NCBI RefSeq assembly: GCF_037392515.1
Contig: NC_090291.1
Location: 38,711,001-38,775,000 of the forward strand
DNA: 64,000 nucleotides
Source: Haliotis asinina
Taxonomy: Eukaryota; Mollusca; Gastropoda; Lepetellida; Haliotidae
Direction: 5' to 3'
The position numbers were made by a program, and so were the translations under genes. The notes under the pieces were generated by a model. That model worked only from the letters and a program-made list of their open reading frames with translations, was not told the DNA's origin and did not search any database. Shown piece by piece: positions 42,824 to 54,300 of this stretch (positions are counted from its first letter, which is position 1; each line of letters opens with the position of its first letter).

Positions 42824-45800
42824 CCCAACCCCGCGCTTCAAACTGTATATGTCCGGGACATCCTACTTCGCCCAGAAGGTGAGTCTCATGCAGATACAGG
42901 TGTGGTCGTCTGTAAGGCGTTCAGCAGATTGCATTGTGTTGTTGTTGAAGGACACGTCTTGATAGATGTCTGGGCCACGCCGATCGAAGACTCAGGTTTG
43001 ATTCTCCACAGGGGCTCAGTATGTGAAGTTTTGTCTGATGTTCCCCAGCCGTGATATTGCACGCATATTGGTAAAAGCGGCGCAAAACTACACGTAGTCA
43101 GTCAGTTAGTCAGTCAACTGTCTCTTCACGACGAAGGCCCGGGTTCGATTCCCCACATGGGTACAATGTGAGCAGCCCATTTCTGGACTGTAGCATTAAG
43201 TATAGGATAATGTCAGAGGTACTCTCCATTTCTTACAAATAATGGAGCCGAGGCACATTATTTTCAAGAAAAGGAGAGTTACGAGGATATTGCCCTACTT
43301 AAATTACATTCAAACTATTGGGAATATTTCTGTTATCTAAAGCTAATGACAAAATGAAGTCTTTAAATTGAAACTGGTATACATTGCTCCATCCGGAAAA
43401 GTAATGGAGCGAGCAGAAAATGGAATGGCGCCACAAATGTATTTTTAAGTAAAGGTTGTGCGGAGGGGGAGACAATATTGTTCAGACACTTAAAAGCTTG
43501 ACATATGGAGAGCAAGCTAGTTCAGTGGATGCATTTTACGAGAAATGCATTGTCGTCAGAATCGTAGATAATGGCTGGAAAGATGAGCATTCCGATAAAG
43601 GTGTGATTAGAGCAACCGTTCGAAATGTAAAACTACACTTGAGTGACTACAGAATAAGTTTTCATAAACAGAATCAGGTAAGCATAAATAACGAATTTGT
43701 TATGCATATGAGTTAGAATTTCTGCTTGGATTGCCAGAGTTCAGTGTCTAACCAAGGTAATTTGGAGATGTTTAACTTAAGCTTCGGGTGTGTCAAAGAT
43801 CTGTTATTGTTCAATAACCGTCAAATCGTTATTTCCATTTAAATGATTTACTACCCACATGAACTTCAAACTTAGGAGACAGACGAGACCGCCTCGTCTG
43901 TATAAACATCTTTTAAATCGAGTAAATAGATTACTGCAGCCTTAGTTGTTCACATTTCAAAGTTTTTAGGTACGCTCGAGCCTTCTCGTTTTACCAAGAC
44001 TTTTACCAAAGATCACCATAAAGCTCTTAAAAACTCTAGGTGCGGTGAGGTAGCCTAGTGGTTAAAGCGTTCGCTCATCACGCCGAAGATCCGCGCTCGA
44101 TTCCTTACATGGACACACACAATGTGTGAAGCCCATGGTGATATTCTTGGAATAGTGCGTAAGGCGGCGTAAAACTTTTCTCACTCACTACGAAATCCTA
44201 GGTCTCATTATGTTATCAAAGAGATGTGGAAAGCATTTTGTCGCTTGATGTGTCGTATGGATTTATCCACCTGCGATGCTAACTCTGATACGATACTCGC
44301 CTGCATCTCTTGCATCAGGTTATGATGGCGTTTTTCGAGAAGAACGAACCGTTTGTAGAAAGGTTAGTGAACCAGCGTGCAGACGACAACTACGAGAGCT
44401 GGTACATGAAGCTAAATCCGCTTGGAAAGGTTCCAGTTCTAGAAGACGGTGGAAAGATCATTCCCGAATCTGACGACATCATCGACTACCTCGACAAGGA
44501 ATTGCCTCAAGGTTGGTAAGTTAACACTCTAGGCTATGCTTTGTCCATGGATCAATCACGTCCTTTAACAGTATCCCAGGGTGTAGGTTGACCCTGCGAC
44601 GACGTTGTTGGTTGAACCTGGGTCTAAGACGTCCTTTAACCCCATCTCTAAACTTGTGTATTAATGAAGACTGTCCTTTAACGAAACCCCACACTATGTT
44701 TTGAACTTTGGGCAAGAATGTCCTTTAAAAAGATAACTCCAATGCCCAAATATCAAGAACACCCTGAGAACTTGCATCGATCCCGAAGGGTCCTCATAAA
44801 AATAAATCATTACTCTGTCCGTAATTTGCATAAGGTATGTTGATAATTGTTTGCCCCACTGGAATTTTGTTCTCTTGTTTGCTGTATGTTCGTCTATTTT
44901 ATGTCTGTCTTATCGCTTTTTTTCTTTGACGCCACACTCAACACTGTTTCATATACGGCGGTGACCCTCAAGTAATCGAGTCTGGAACAGATAATTCAGT
45001 GACTTGCACATGGTGCGTCATGTAAACAAGGGAGTATATACAACCGAATTCGTACGTCATCTTTGAATACGTACATACATCACTGAAGACCTACATTCAC
45101 AAGGACGTATACTCCACATATACCATATCGCGTTACCAGGAACTACCACATTGTTCCAACTTAACCAGGACCGAATATTTCTCAAGTTCTAAATCAAGTA
45201 AACATACAGTACTTGCCAGGATCTGGTACGAAGCCATGAAGATCCTGGTAGGAATTAGTTTTCATCAACCCATGCTTGTCGTGCAACCCATGTCAGTCGT
45301 GCAACCCATGTCAGTCGTGCAACCCATGCCTGTCGTGCAACCCATGTCTGTCGTGCAACCCATGTCAGTCGTGCAACCCATGTCAGTCGTGCAACCCATG
45401 TCGGTCGTGCAACCCATGTCGGTTGTGCAACCCATGTCGGTCGTGCAACCCATGCCCGTCGTAAGAGGTGACTAACAGGATGGGGTGGTAAGGTTGACAC
45501 ATGGCGTAGATCCATGTTAATGGTGTTGATCATGGGATTGTCAGGTCCAAGCTCGATTATTTGCAGACCGCCGCCATATACCTAGAGAGTGTGAGGCAAC
45601 ATTCAGACAAAGACAAATGTACGATGTTTGAAGTCATCATGTTATGGCCAACGTTTTCTTTTGCCGACCAAAATACCACTCCCATTTCCACATTCAGCCC
45701 CACGCCTTGTACCTGATCCGTCGTCTGACCTTGGCCGGGAGGTGGCGCACTTCAGGAAGCTGCTGAACATCAACGTGGGTATCATCCTTCACGGCCTCGC

Positions 45801-48549
45801 CTACAACCCCCACCTCTCCCCCGACTACACTGCGGCAAAGACACGGGAAGGTAAGCCCACCATTCAGCATGAGTATCAGCAACACCAGATGTGTCTAACA
45901 GATATATCAAACCAACACAAAATATGAACTCATATTGCGTCATTGACCGTGTCTCTAATTCTAGTAGTTTATGTTCTTTGCTATTTAGTGTTTTATACAT
46001 AAAGTATGAATTTCCTATTTCTCTCTTTTTTTTGGCTTAAAACTCTGTCGCACGTGGAATCAAACGCCTGATCAATGTGTAGTGTTTCAGGTTTACGTTT
46101 TTATCCAAGGCTGCACACCTTGTATTAGCTATCAGGTATTTGAAAAAAGACAGTATTTTTAGTTTTCGAGGCGATGTTGTTTGCTGTTACTACGGTCCTT
46201 CTGCGTCCGATATTTTACCTATGGTAAGCAAAGTTGTCGAACGAGCTGAGCATAATGAACAGCAAAAGAAACGAAACTTTTTGTCATTTTTTTTCAATAG
46301 AAGACCTAAACATAAACTACTCAAAAAAGGAAACGTATAGGTAGTATTTTTCCATGTAAGTTTTTGTATTTGAATCAGTGTCTATGTAATCAGTATATCT
46401 GCAAACATTTCCGAGTTTCAATCAATTGTCATTGAGGACAACTCGCAAAACGCACCAAAATCTGCTTTCCTTAGTGAACACAATAAATTGTGAACATGAA
46501 GAAATTCATGCGTTTCCTTTTGCACGCACATCCCGTGCATCATTTCCAATAAAAGCCAGGGGATTTCAATGCTCTTGTGACAGCTGACAACCTTAAATTT
46601 GTGTTAAAGTCATGCCTAGACTTACTGAGGTTCACCGCAACAATGCGACTGGTCATTTGGAGGCTGGGGAGTCTCAGTCTGCGATTGCAACTGAATGTGT
46701 CACAGAGTACCATAGCAAGCCTTTGGGATCGCTACCAGGGGCAAGGATCGACACGTGATCGCCCCAGGCCAGGCCGACCCCGTGTGACCACGCCCGCTCA
46801 GGACAGGTTTATTCGGCTTCGACATTTTCAGCCGGTTTCACCACAGCATCCTATGACAACATCGGTAGTGCCAGGACTCAGAACAATTTCTGAACAGACT
46901 GTGAGGGACCGCTTACGTATTCTCTCCAGAAGCTCTTTGCGAGGACATGTCATTACACATCAAACATCGGCAACAACGCAGACAGTGGTGTCGCCAACAT
47001 CTCCCATGTCCATTGCAAAGGTGAAGAACTGTTATCTTCACATGCTGTGACGTCCCGACGGAAGGGCACGTGTATATCCACGTCGTAACGAACGCTACGT
47101 TGCAAATTGTGTACAGGAAGAAAACAGATTTTGTGACGAAAGTGTCATGGTTTGGGCTGGCATCTCATACAGTGGCAGGACAGACCTCATTCAGGTCCAG
47201 GGCAATTTGACAGCTCGACGTTACTGTGATGAAATCATCAGGCCTCATGTTCTTCCTTTCATGAACCGCCAGAACGTCATTTTTCAGCATGATAACGCTC
47301 GTCCGCATACAGTAAGAATAACCAGGGGTTTTCCTGCCCAGAACAACGTTCACGTTCTTGATCGGACCTCATGATCCTTGGATCTTAACCCTATTTAACA
47401 TTTGTAGGACGAATAGGATCGTCGCGTGAGAGAGCGTGACCCTCCGCCACATACGTTACCGGCTTTGTTTCCTTGAGGGAAGAGTACCAACTCATTCCTA
47501 TAGCTAGGCACTTCATTGATAGCAAATTTCAGCTATGCGGTTTTTTTTCTTTTTCTTTTTCTTTCTTTTTTTTTTTTTTGAGTAGTATAAATGCTTACTT
47601 TTATAAGATTTCATTTTTTCGAAGCGTTTATTTTGCTGTTTAGTATATTTCTATATTTTATTGTTTGTGTTCACAATCTTGAGAGAATGTAATGCACGCT
47701 TGACATGATAAATCTCATTATCAAATGTAGATCTTCTCATTGTAGTTCAATGTTCAATCAATATCAATTACATTGTTAAGCACCTTTTAGTGATTCTGTC
47801 CGAGAGCTCAATTACACTCACCTGTCAGTTGAATATTCGCATCGCTTTACTACTTGTTAACCTTTAACCTTGAAGTTTGTTCTTCCGACCCAGAGCTAGA
47901 TGAGATGATTGCTGGTAAAATTGCAAAACTGGAGAAACTTGCCACTGAAAACCCCGATCTGAGAGACGCCTACCTTGCCAAGATTCCGCCATTACAGCAG
48001 AGAAAGGAAATGTGTAGTAACCCGGAAGTTGTTCAAAGGGCACTTGATGACCTTCAGACGATCTTAGATGAAGTTGAGGCCAAAGTGGTGAAAGGTATGG
48101 CAACAACTTATCATCTTTGACTTCTATTTTTCGCTTGCCGTGTTCTAAGTATAGTACAAGTGCATTTCAACTCCTATTCTGATGATTTAAAATTGTTTCT
48201 TGAATTTATTTTATTTGTTTTATCTTGAAGGGGTGAGTGGAATGCGTGTGCCGTGTTCGCTCACGACCACCTGACGCCATTATATTTTGCCTTCAGACGT
48301 CATTGAGCAGTTTTCCTCACTTAATGTCCAGGTTCCCCAGGCGAGACGTGGTTACTGTCTAACGACTTGACGGCCGCGGACATTTCCCTGGCGGTGCTTC
48401 TCCGACGTGTGTCACTGAGTGGCCTGACCTCGCTCTACTTCTCCCCTACCAAACGACCGGCACTACACAAGTACTGGCAGCGTCTGCAGACCCTCCCCGC
48501 CTACTGCAAGCTGAGCGACATCGCCGACAAGTACGGCGTTAAAGCTTAG
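42816..48549 (+). CDS. GDAP1-like: GDAP1-like glutathione S-transferase-fold protein, copy 2
   Basis: Second tandem GDAP1-like gene. Exons: 42816-42878, 44319-44511, 45698-45850, 47894-48094, 48332-48549; phases 0,1,1,1; 275 aa. Domain order: [15 protein letters not shown], then [18 protein letters not shown] (cis-Pro P60) and [14 protein letters not shown] (E71, S72). Exon 3 carries [15 protein letters not shown]. Exon 4 carries [16 protein letters not shown], close to ENPDLQEAYIAKQ of human GDAP1, and LDEVEAKV. Exon 5 carries [15 protein letters not shown] and the end KYGVKA. As in copies 1 and 3, the C-terminal membrane helix of vertebrate GDAP1 is absent. The ATG lies in a perfect TISU/YY1 context. 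A Tc1-like transposon sits in intron 3 only in this copy. Exons 4 and 5 are very similar in DNA to those of copy 3, so this pair is young or homogenised. Poly(A) signal near 48786. Confidence 0.93.
42965..43105 (+). repeat. tRNA-derived SINE (family A), 5' truncated
   Basis: 'cacgccgatcgaagactcag' to 'ggtaaaagcggcgcaaaact', in copy 2 intron 1. A further fragment ('gggttcgattccccacatgg') is at 43128-43185. Confidence 0.6.
44041..44190 (+). repeat. tRNA-derived SINE (family A), near full length
   Basis: 'aggtagcctagtggttaaag' head, 'cgcgctcgattcc' box B-like, 'gtgtgaagcccatgg' body with a short deletion, 'ctcactcacta' tail. Confidence 0.7.
44925..45010 (+). repeat. Family B repeat, 5' fragment
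   Basis: 'gacgccacactcaacactgt' and 'aatcgagtctggaacagata'. Confidence 0.5.
45258..45600 (-). repeat. Family B repeat with an internal 18-bp expansion
   Basis: The terminal 'caacccatgcttgtcgt' of an inverted family B copy is repeated about 11 times as 'caacccatgtcagtcgtg' (to ~45460). The copy then resumes normally with 'cgtaagaggtgactaacagg' and 'gcagaccgccgccatatacc'. It lies in copy 2 intron 2 and makes spurious open frames on both strands. Confidence 0.82.
46320..47582 (+). mobile_element. Tc1/mariner-like DNA transposon, decayed
   Basis: 1263 bp flanked by TA on both sides, starting CTCAAAAAAGG and ending in its inverse (TTTTTTGAG), in intron 3 of GDAP1-like copy 2. The transposase begins [20 protein letters not shown] at 46612, then shifts frame. 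The second frame carries [20 protein letters not shown] (HTH/GRPR linker). 47147-47374 carries the DDE region: [18 protein letters not shown] and [10 protein letters not shown] with the second catalytic Asp. The part between the HTH and VWAGIS is shortened and the SPDLNPIEHLW end is broken. It is therefore inactive. Paralogous intron 3 of copy 3 lacks it. Confidence 0.88.
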
Positions 48550-48785
48550 TTACGTGTACTACCAGACACCAGACTATGCACTAGGGCTGTCCAAAGTCGT
48601 TGACTAGAAAGATATCATCGCGTCATCGGAGGTACATTTCCCAGTAACATCATCTGGGTTTAGACATGATTACAAACATGGAGCGGAGTTAGAGTTTTCG
48701 GTTGTAGTGAGACCTGTTATCCAACCGTCAGTGACGCATGTCCTAGGCTAACTGCTTGTCTCTGAAATGAACGTATTTTACAGAA

Positions 48786-48791
48786 AATAAA
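48786..48791 (+). terminator. Poly(A) signal of GDAP1-like copy 2
   Basis: AATAAA in an A-rich stretch about 240 bp after the stop at 48549; a second AATAAA follows near 48820. Confidence 0.55.
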
Positions 48792-49061
48792 AGTATTTGA
48801 AAGTAAAATTAACAATTAAATAAAAACGAGGCCAAATACCTTCTTCATTTTCAACTGTGGAAATGAAGAGTTGTCATATTTCTAGACCTGCGTGGGCTGT
48901 CTTGGATATATTTGCTTCAGGATCTGTACGACAGACTAAGCCAGTCTGATTGGTCTGATGCAGTCTGATTCGTTCAGTGTTGCTGCCAACAAATTACGTG
49001 CTTGAGACAAATAACGTGAAACCTAATGGTATAATAGTCTTAGGACTTGTGTCAAAATTAG

Positions 49062-49312
49062 GAGTGAGTGCATGAGTGAGTTAGTTTTACGGCGCACTCA
49101 GCAATATTCCCGCGATATGGCTGGACCAGACAAACCAGTGTTCATCAGCATGAGCATCGATCTGCGCAACTGGGAACCGATGACATGCGTCAACCAAGCC
49201 AGCGAGCCTGACCCCCCCGGTCGTGTTAGTCGCCTCTTACGACAAGCACAGTGTCCTTTTATGGAAAGCATGTGTTGCTGAAGACCTATTCTACCCCGGA
49301 TCTTCACGGGTC
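49062..49312 (+). repeat. Family B repeat, near full length
   Basis: 'ttagttttacggcgcactca', 'cagcatgagcatcgatctgc', 'gtcaaccaagccagcgagcc' and 'gaagacctattctaccccgg' in order. Confidence 0.75.
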
Positions 49313-50293
49313 ATTAAGACTAGGACTTTGGTTCAAAAAGGTCCTATATTTACAAACCATGTGGTTAACATGGGGACGAGTAAATTCACCATGACAGTAG
49401 GCTGTTGTGATCAAATTTCTAGTGGCTATGGAGGGATGCCGTAACATTTGTGTGTGCTTATCCTTTGGAAAGGGGCATTCTTCAGTATCTCCTTTAGTAT
49501 ATGAAGTGTATGAAAAGCCCTGAATAATCCAGAACCAGGGTGATCTAGACTTATTTTATATAGACTTTAGTTCGATTCTATTTTTCATTGTATACTTTAG
49601 TGGCTGTGAGTCAGCACTGCCAAAATAAAGTGAAAATGTACAAACATTTTATATTGTGTTCTCTGATATGTGAGTGAAAGATTTTGTCATGGGCACAAAA
49701 TATTAAGAATGAGTAGATTTGCTTTCTCCAAACATTTTATGGAAATTTAGGAAACTGATACTTCAACAGAAAATATATTCGACCTTATGTCATGTTGATA
49801 AAGTAGGTCAAATCAACTTGTTTTGAGGCTACTGTGGAAATAAGTTAAAGTCTCTTTTGAAATGAGATGAACTTCAAAACATATAACTGTATTATGCAAC
49901 TTCTTTAGGTGGCATGTACAAGTAGGCATGATTATAAGGAACAAGTTATAAGGATTAACAACCTCCTTATATTTACCATGTCAATGCTCACACAATCTAT
50001 TTCACCATATGGTTTGTCTTAAATAAAACGTCTATGTGGAGAATGAAAGTAATGAAATTAAGCACCAACAAAATAATGCGGGTTCGACTCGGGTGAAGCG
50101 TTGCAACCTTAGTCATAAATATATTTATAATACACTGAGGTATAGATAAAGAATGTGATTTATAATTAAAAGTCACATCGGCAGTATTTCAGCCTTATGA
50201 CTATGAAAGTATCATATTAACCAAAACGATACTACAACTGAAAGTATGCCGAATTCGGGATTTGTTGTTGTTGTTGTTGTTGTTGTTGTTTTG

Positions 50294-50430
50294 TGTCGAT
50301 GCACTCAGAAATAGTCTTGTTATATGACGACGACCTGCACATAATCGAGTTAAATTCAATCTGAGATTGATATTATGAACATCGATGTACGCAGTTTGGA
50401 CAAGATGACGGTCACCTAAGAGAGCCTATA
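50294..50430 (+). repeat. Family B repeat, degenerate
   Basis: 'gatgcactcagaaatagtct' and 'gaacatcgatgtacgcagtt', directly after the (TTG)n run. Confidence 0.5.
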
Positions 50431-51179
50431 CGTATATTTTAAAAAAAACAACACGTTTACGAAAGCTTTGTGGATAGGGGCCCTAACTGTTCATCACCGA
50501 CTTGCATGGAGCCGAAAGTGAAATGCCTTTCTTGAGAAAATCGGCCAGCTCAGTTTTGAGCAAAGAGCTTCTCTGTTCTATTAATAGTACAGTGTGTTTA
50601 GTGTTTGCATGCGCGTTTTTGTCATGCCTGTGCAGCAGAATTAAATCTCCCTGTTCGGGATTCAGGATCAGAAAACCCTCTTCGGGATAGAAACAATATT
50701 TGAAAAAATAACTGATCCCAGCTGAAAAGAGGGTGGACGTGAGATACCTGACGGATGCATTTAGTGGATTGTGAAAGTGCATAACTGTCCCAAACTAGCA
50801 AACCTTTTTTCCCAGTCACCTTTGAAAGATTTTTTTCGGCAGGTCCACTTTTATCAGAATCATATTGATCTAAAATTTATCTCATCTCAAATATTTAAAC
50901 AATTACATCGCTTCGTCAATATTTTGCAATATGCTGTAATAGGCCAGATTGTGGAGACGGTACACCGATATATGGTCTCTGGATCACCGACTGAGTGAGT
51001 GAGTGTGTAGCTATGGAAACGGACGTTATTTACTGTTTTCAAACATCTTCAACAGAAACTCTTTTAAACGGCATTGTTAGTAATGTGTATTTATCTGGAA
51101 AACGTATTATTAATCTTATATTTGAGACACTCAAACAATAAAACCTGGACCCCGCTGAATCTTTGTATGTCGACGTGGT

Positions 51180-51332
51180 CAGTGTGGCCTTGACCTTGGA
51201 ATGATAACATTCCGCTATGTCAGAGGAGGTGTGAGATAGGCTGTGTATAATATCAGTGTCGAAACGGGTCACAAGCAGTGCAGCCTTTTTCGTGACACAG
51301 CATACTCCTCTCTTTTAACTGGATTTTCCAAG
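51180..51332 (+). promoter_or_regulatory. Promoter block of copy 3, shared with copy 2
   Basis: Counterpart of 42610-42815. On the minus strand it contains CCAAGGTCA, an extended half site of the kind used by NR5A/ERR receptors, about 135 bp before the ATG. Conservation between the copies is seen; the factor is inferred. Confidence 0.5.
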
Positions 51333-51340
51333 ATGGCGGC
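51329..51340 (+). promoter_or_regulatory. TISU / YY1 element at the start codon of GDAP1-like copy 3
   Basis: Same exact CAAGATGGCGGC match over the ATG at 51333 as in copy 2. Copy 1 has no such element. Confidence 0.65.
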
Positions 51341-54300
51341 CCCGAGCTCACGCTTCACCCTCTACATGTCGGGCACCTCCTACTTCGCCCAGAAGGTGAG
51401 TCTCAGATACAAGTGTGCACGTTTTGGTGGATGAGAGGATGACTTGGTGGCCGTCTCAGTCTTCAACAGCGTCGTGACGACTACGGCATCGTCTGATGCT
51501 CATCGCACACGTCTTGATAGTTTTCAATGTCATGTACGATCTTGCATTGAGGCAGCTAATTAGATGACTGTCTTCCAAACAACTGCCATTAGCTGTTTTA
51601 ACCAATCGATGGTCGCAGGGAGATACCTCACTCACTCACTCACTCACTCACTAATACGAACGGAATAGCCTTCAGATGAATCTGGATACTTAGACCCGAA
51701 AATAAAGAAGTTTGATGGAAACAAACAATTCCTTTTGAACTGAAAATCAGTCCCAATGAGAGTAGGCATATGAACTTAGCATGTTTGTAGAGTTAAAACG
51801 GCGAGAGGAATCTCCTAGCCAAAGCGAGCCATCTGGGATGAAGAATTTGAACTTTTGGACAAACTAGTTGTCTTAAATGAAAATCAGCTAGGAGTAATAA
51901 CCGGCTTTCCAATATAGATTCACGTAACTATGATACTAATTCTGAGCCATACCTGTATCTCTCAAATCAGGTTCTCATGGCACTGTTCGCGAAGAATGAA
52001 CCATTTGCAGAAAGGTTGGTGGACCAAAATGTAAACGACAACTACGAGAGCTGGTACATGAAGCTAAACCCGTTAGGGAAGGTGCCGGTTTTGGAGGATC
52101 GGGGGAAGTTCATTCCCGAATCTGACGACATCATCGACTACCTCGACAAGGAATTGCCTCAAGGTTAGTAATTTTACATCAAGCTTCGAAACTTTGACGT
52201 CCTTAACTGTCACAGCTGTATGTTTCTGATTCAAGATGTATATATTCGAGAACACGCAAGAAACCAAGTCAAAACATTGATTACAGAACAGTTTCTCGTA
52301 TCCTGTGTACTGAATCCCGTCCTACTGCGCATCTTGGTGCGATAACCAGTCCAGATTTGTTTAGATTAAACCATTTAACTGGATGCATAACTATTAATCA
52401 GTATGTTTTGATACGTCTAAGCACTTGTATATAGCAGCACTGCGTTCCTTGCAATCCTTGCAAACGTCGTACAGCGTGCTCTGACAAACAGAAACCTGGA
52501 TAATCGTGGTAATCTCAGCTAGAAAGATTTGGGGATCTGGTACATTGAATAAGCGCAAAATAACACATAACACGTGTACCCAGTGAACCAGATGCATTGT
52601 GAATCATACTAGGACCTCATCAAACAGGGACAGACTGTGATTGCTTAGTTTGGGTTTCCTGCCTAAACCTCGACATGAACTATAAAAATACGGTGCTATT
52701 AAAGGTTAAATCTAAAATTCATTTGTAAATACCATTTTCTTATGAAACAATAAATTGGAATTCAGGGTAACCGGAGTTGTTTGTGGTGTCTATTTTCACT
52801 TTCATACAAGAAAATTCGAATCTCCAGAAAGGTAGGTCATTGTCTGAATAGGTTAATGAGACTCATGTTTCGGTATGTCAGGAGCCTAGTCGAATCAATT
52901 CGCCTCTTTCAGATTGCGAACTACACAATTCCATATACAATCCCACACACTTCAAACAGAAGAATGGTGCCTCACTTAAAAAATAGTATAATGATATCTT
53001 TAATATCTGAATTGTACACTCAACCTTCGTGAACGTAAGGTGTCTCGATTATCGCTCGTCCGACAAACATTCTTTCGGTCGAGCCTACTTTACTTTTGTT
53101 TTGTTACGATTAGTATTATTCCATTCTTATGACGTCGGTCTGTTAATTATCGAGTCTGGATCACACAATGTAGTGAATGACATCACGAAGGGTGATCTGC
53201 TCGGTTACAACACTACGATGTGCCTAAACTGAACACACGCTCCATTTAGTCGCCTCTTTATAATTTATTAACCAACACCAATTCTAAAAAGGTGCACCGG
53301 AAGATTTCAACCGGTCTTCAGCAACTCATGCTTGTCGTAAGAGGCGACAAACAGAATTAGCTTGTCAGGCTTGCTGACTTGGTTGTCACAGAGTGATCGA
53401 TGCTCATGATGTTGATCACCGGTTTGTCTGGTCCAGACACGATTGTTTACAGATCACTGCCATATAGCTGAAAAATTGCTGAGTGCGGTGTTAAACAATC
53501 AACAAACAAACAAATTAGGGATCAGGGGTTCCTCTCACGAAGCAATGTTTATTAAGGTTAGCCTTAACTCCCATTCTATAACATTGGACTATGGTCACCT
53601 TATCGACTTACCATCACCTTAGTGCTTTGGGAAAGGAGGCCTTTGAATGCTTCCTGACAAAGGTACGACATGTTAAACCATCTTGCTGTCCCGACGTAAA
53701 CATCTCTCTCTCTCTCTCTCTCTCTCTTGCACATCCAGGACCACGCCTTGTGCCTGATCCGTCGTCTGACCTCGGCCGGGAGGTGGCGCACTGCAGGAAG
53801 CTGCTGAACGTCAACGTGATTGTCATCATCTTCGGCCTCGCCTACAACCCCCACCTCTCCCCCGACTACACTGCCGCGAAGACAAGGAAAGGTGAGGCCA
53901 CCGCGTAATATCAAGATCAACGATATCCGATACTTTCAATAGAAAAGTGGAACAAAACGAAGTGATATACAGTGATCGGCTGAATCACAACTAGCGATTT
54001 GTCCCTTTTATACCATGCTTTATCTTATAACTAGGAGATAGATCTCTTCATAATTTTTATGTTCATACATTCAAGAATGAGCGGCATTCTAGAAGTTAGT
54101 TATGTAGAAATGACCAGACTTTATGGATGATCAACTTCTTTATTTTGACAATGGCGAGGTTTTTGGTATAGGAATCTAAGCCGCCATTATCAAAATAAAG
54201 AGTTGAAGTCTTTACATATCTCTGTTAAGTGTTAATGGTGTTTTACGGTTAATGTTCGTGTTTTTCCGTTATTTTTTTTTTTTCATTTTTCTTCTCTCCA

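Larger units (their letters stand above)
48550..51332. other. Intergenic region between GDAP1-like copies 2 and 3
   Basis: Holds the copy 2 poly(A) signal, two family B copies, a (TTG)n run at about 50261-50291 and the copy 3 promoter. 'acgaaagctttgtggatagg' near 50460 looks like one end of the AAGC palindromic family. No gene is recognised. Confidence 0.6.

Noticed and set aside
43456-43716. 86-codon open frame in copy 2 intron 1
   Set aside because: No recognisable domain, no partner in the paralogous intron of copy 3, and no splice context linking it to the gene.
45236-45475. Repeat proteins (PMSVVQ units and other frames)
   Set aside because: All frames on both strands are open because the 18-bp unit lacks stops; it is an expansion within a family B repeat.
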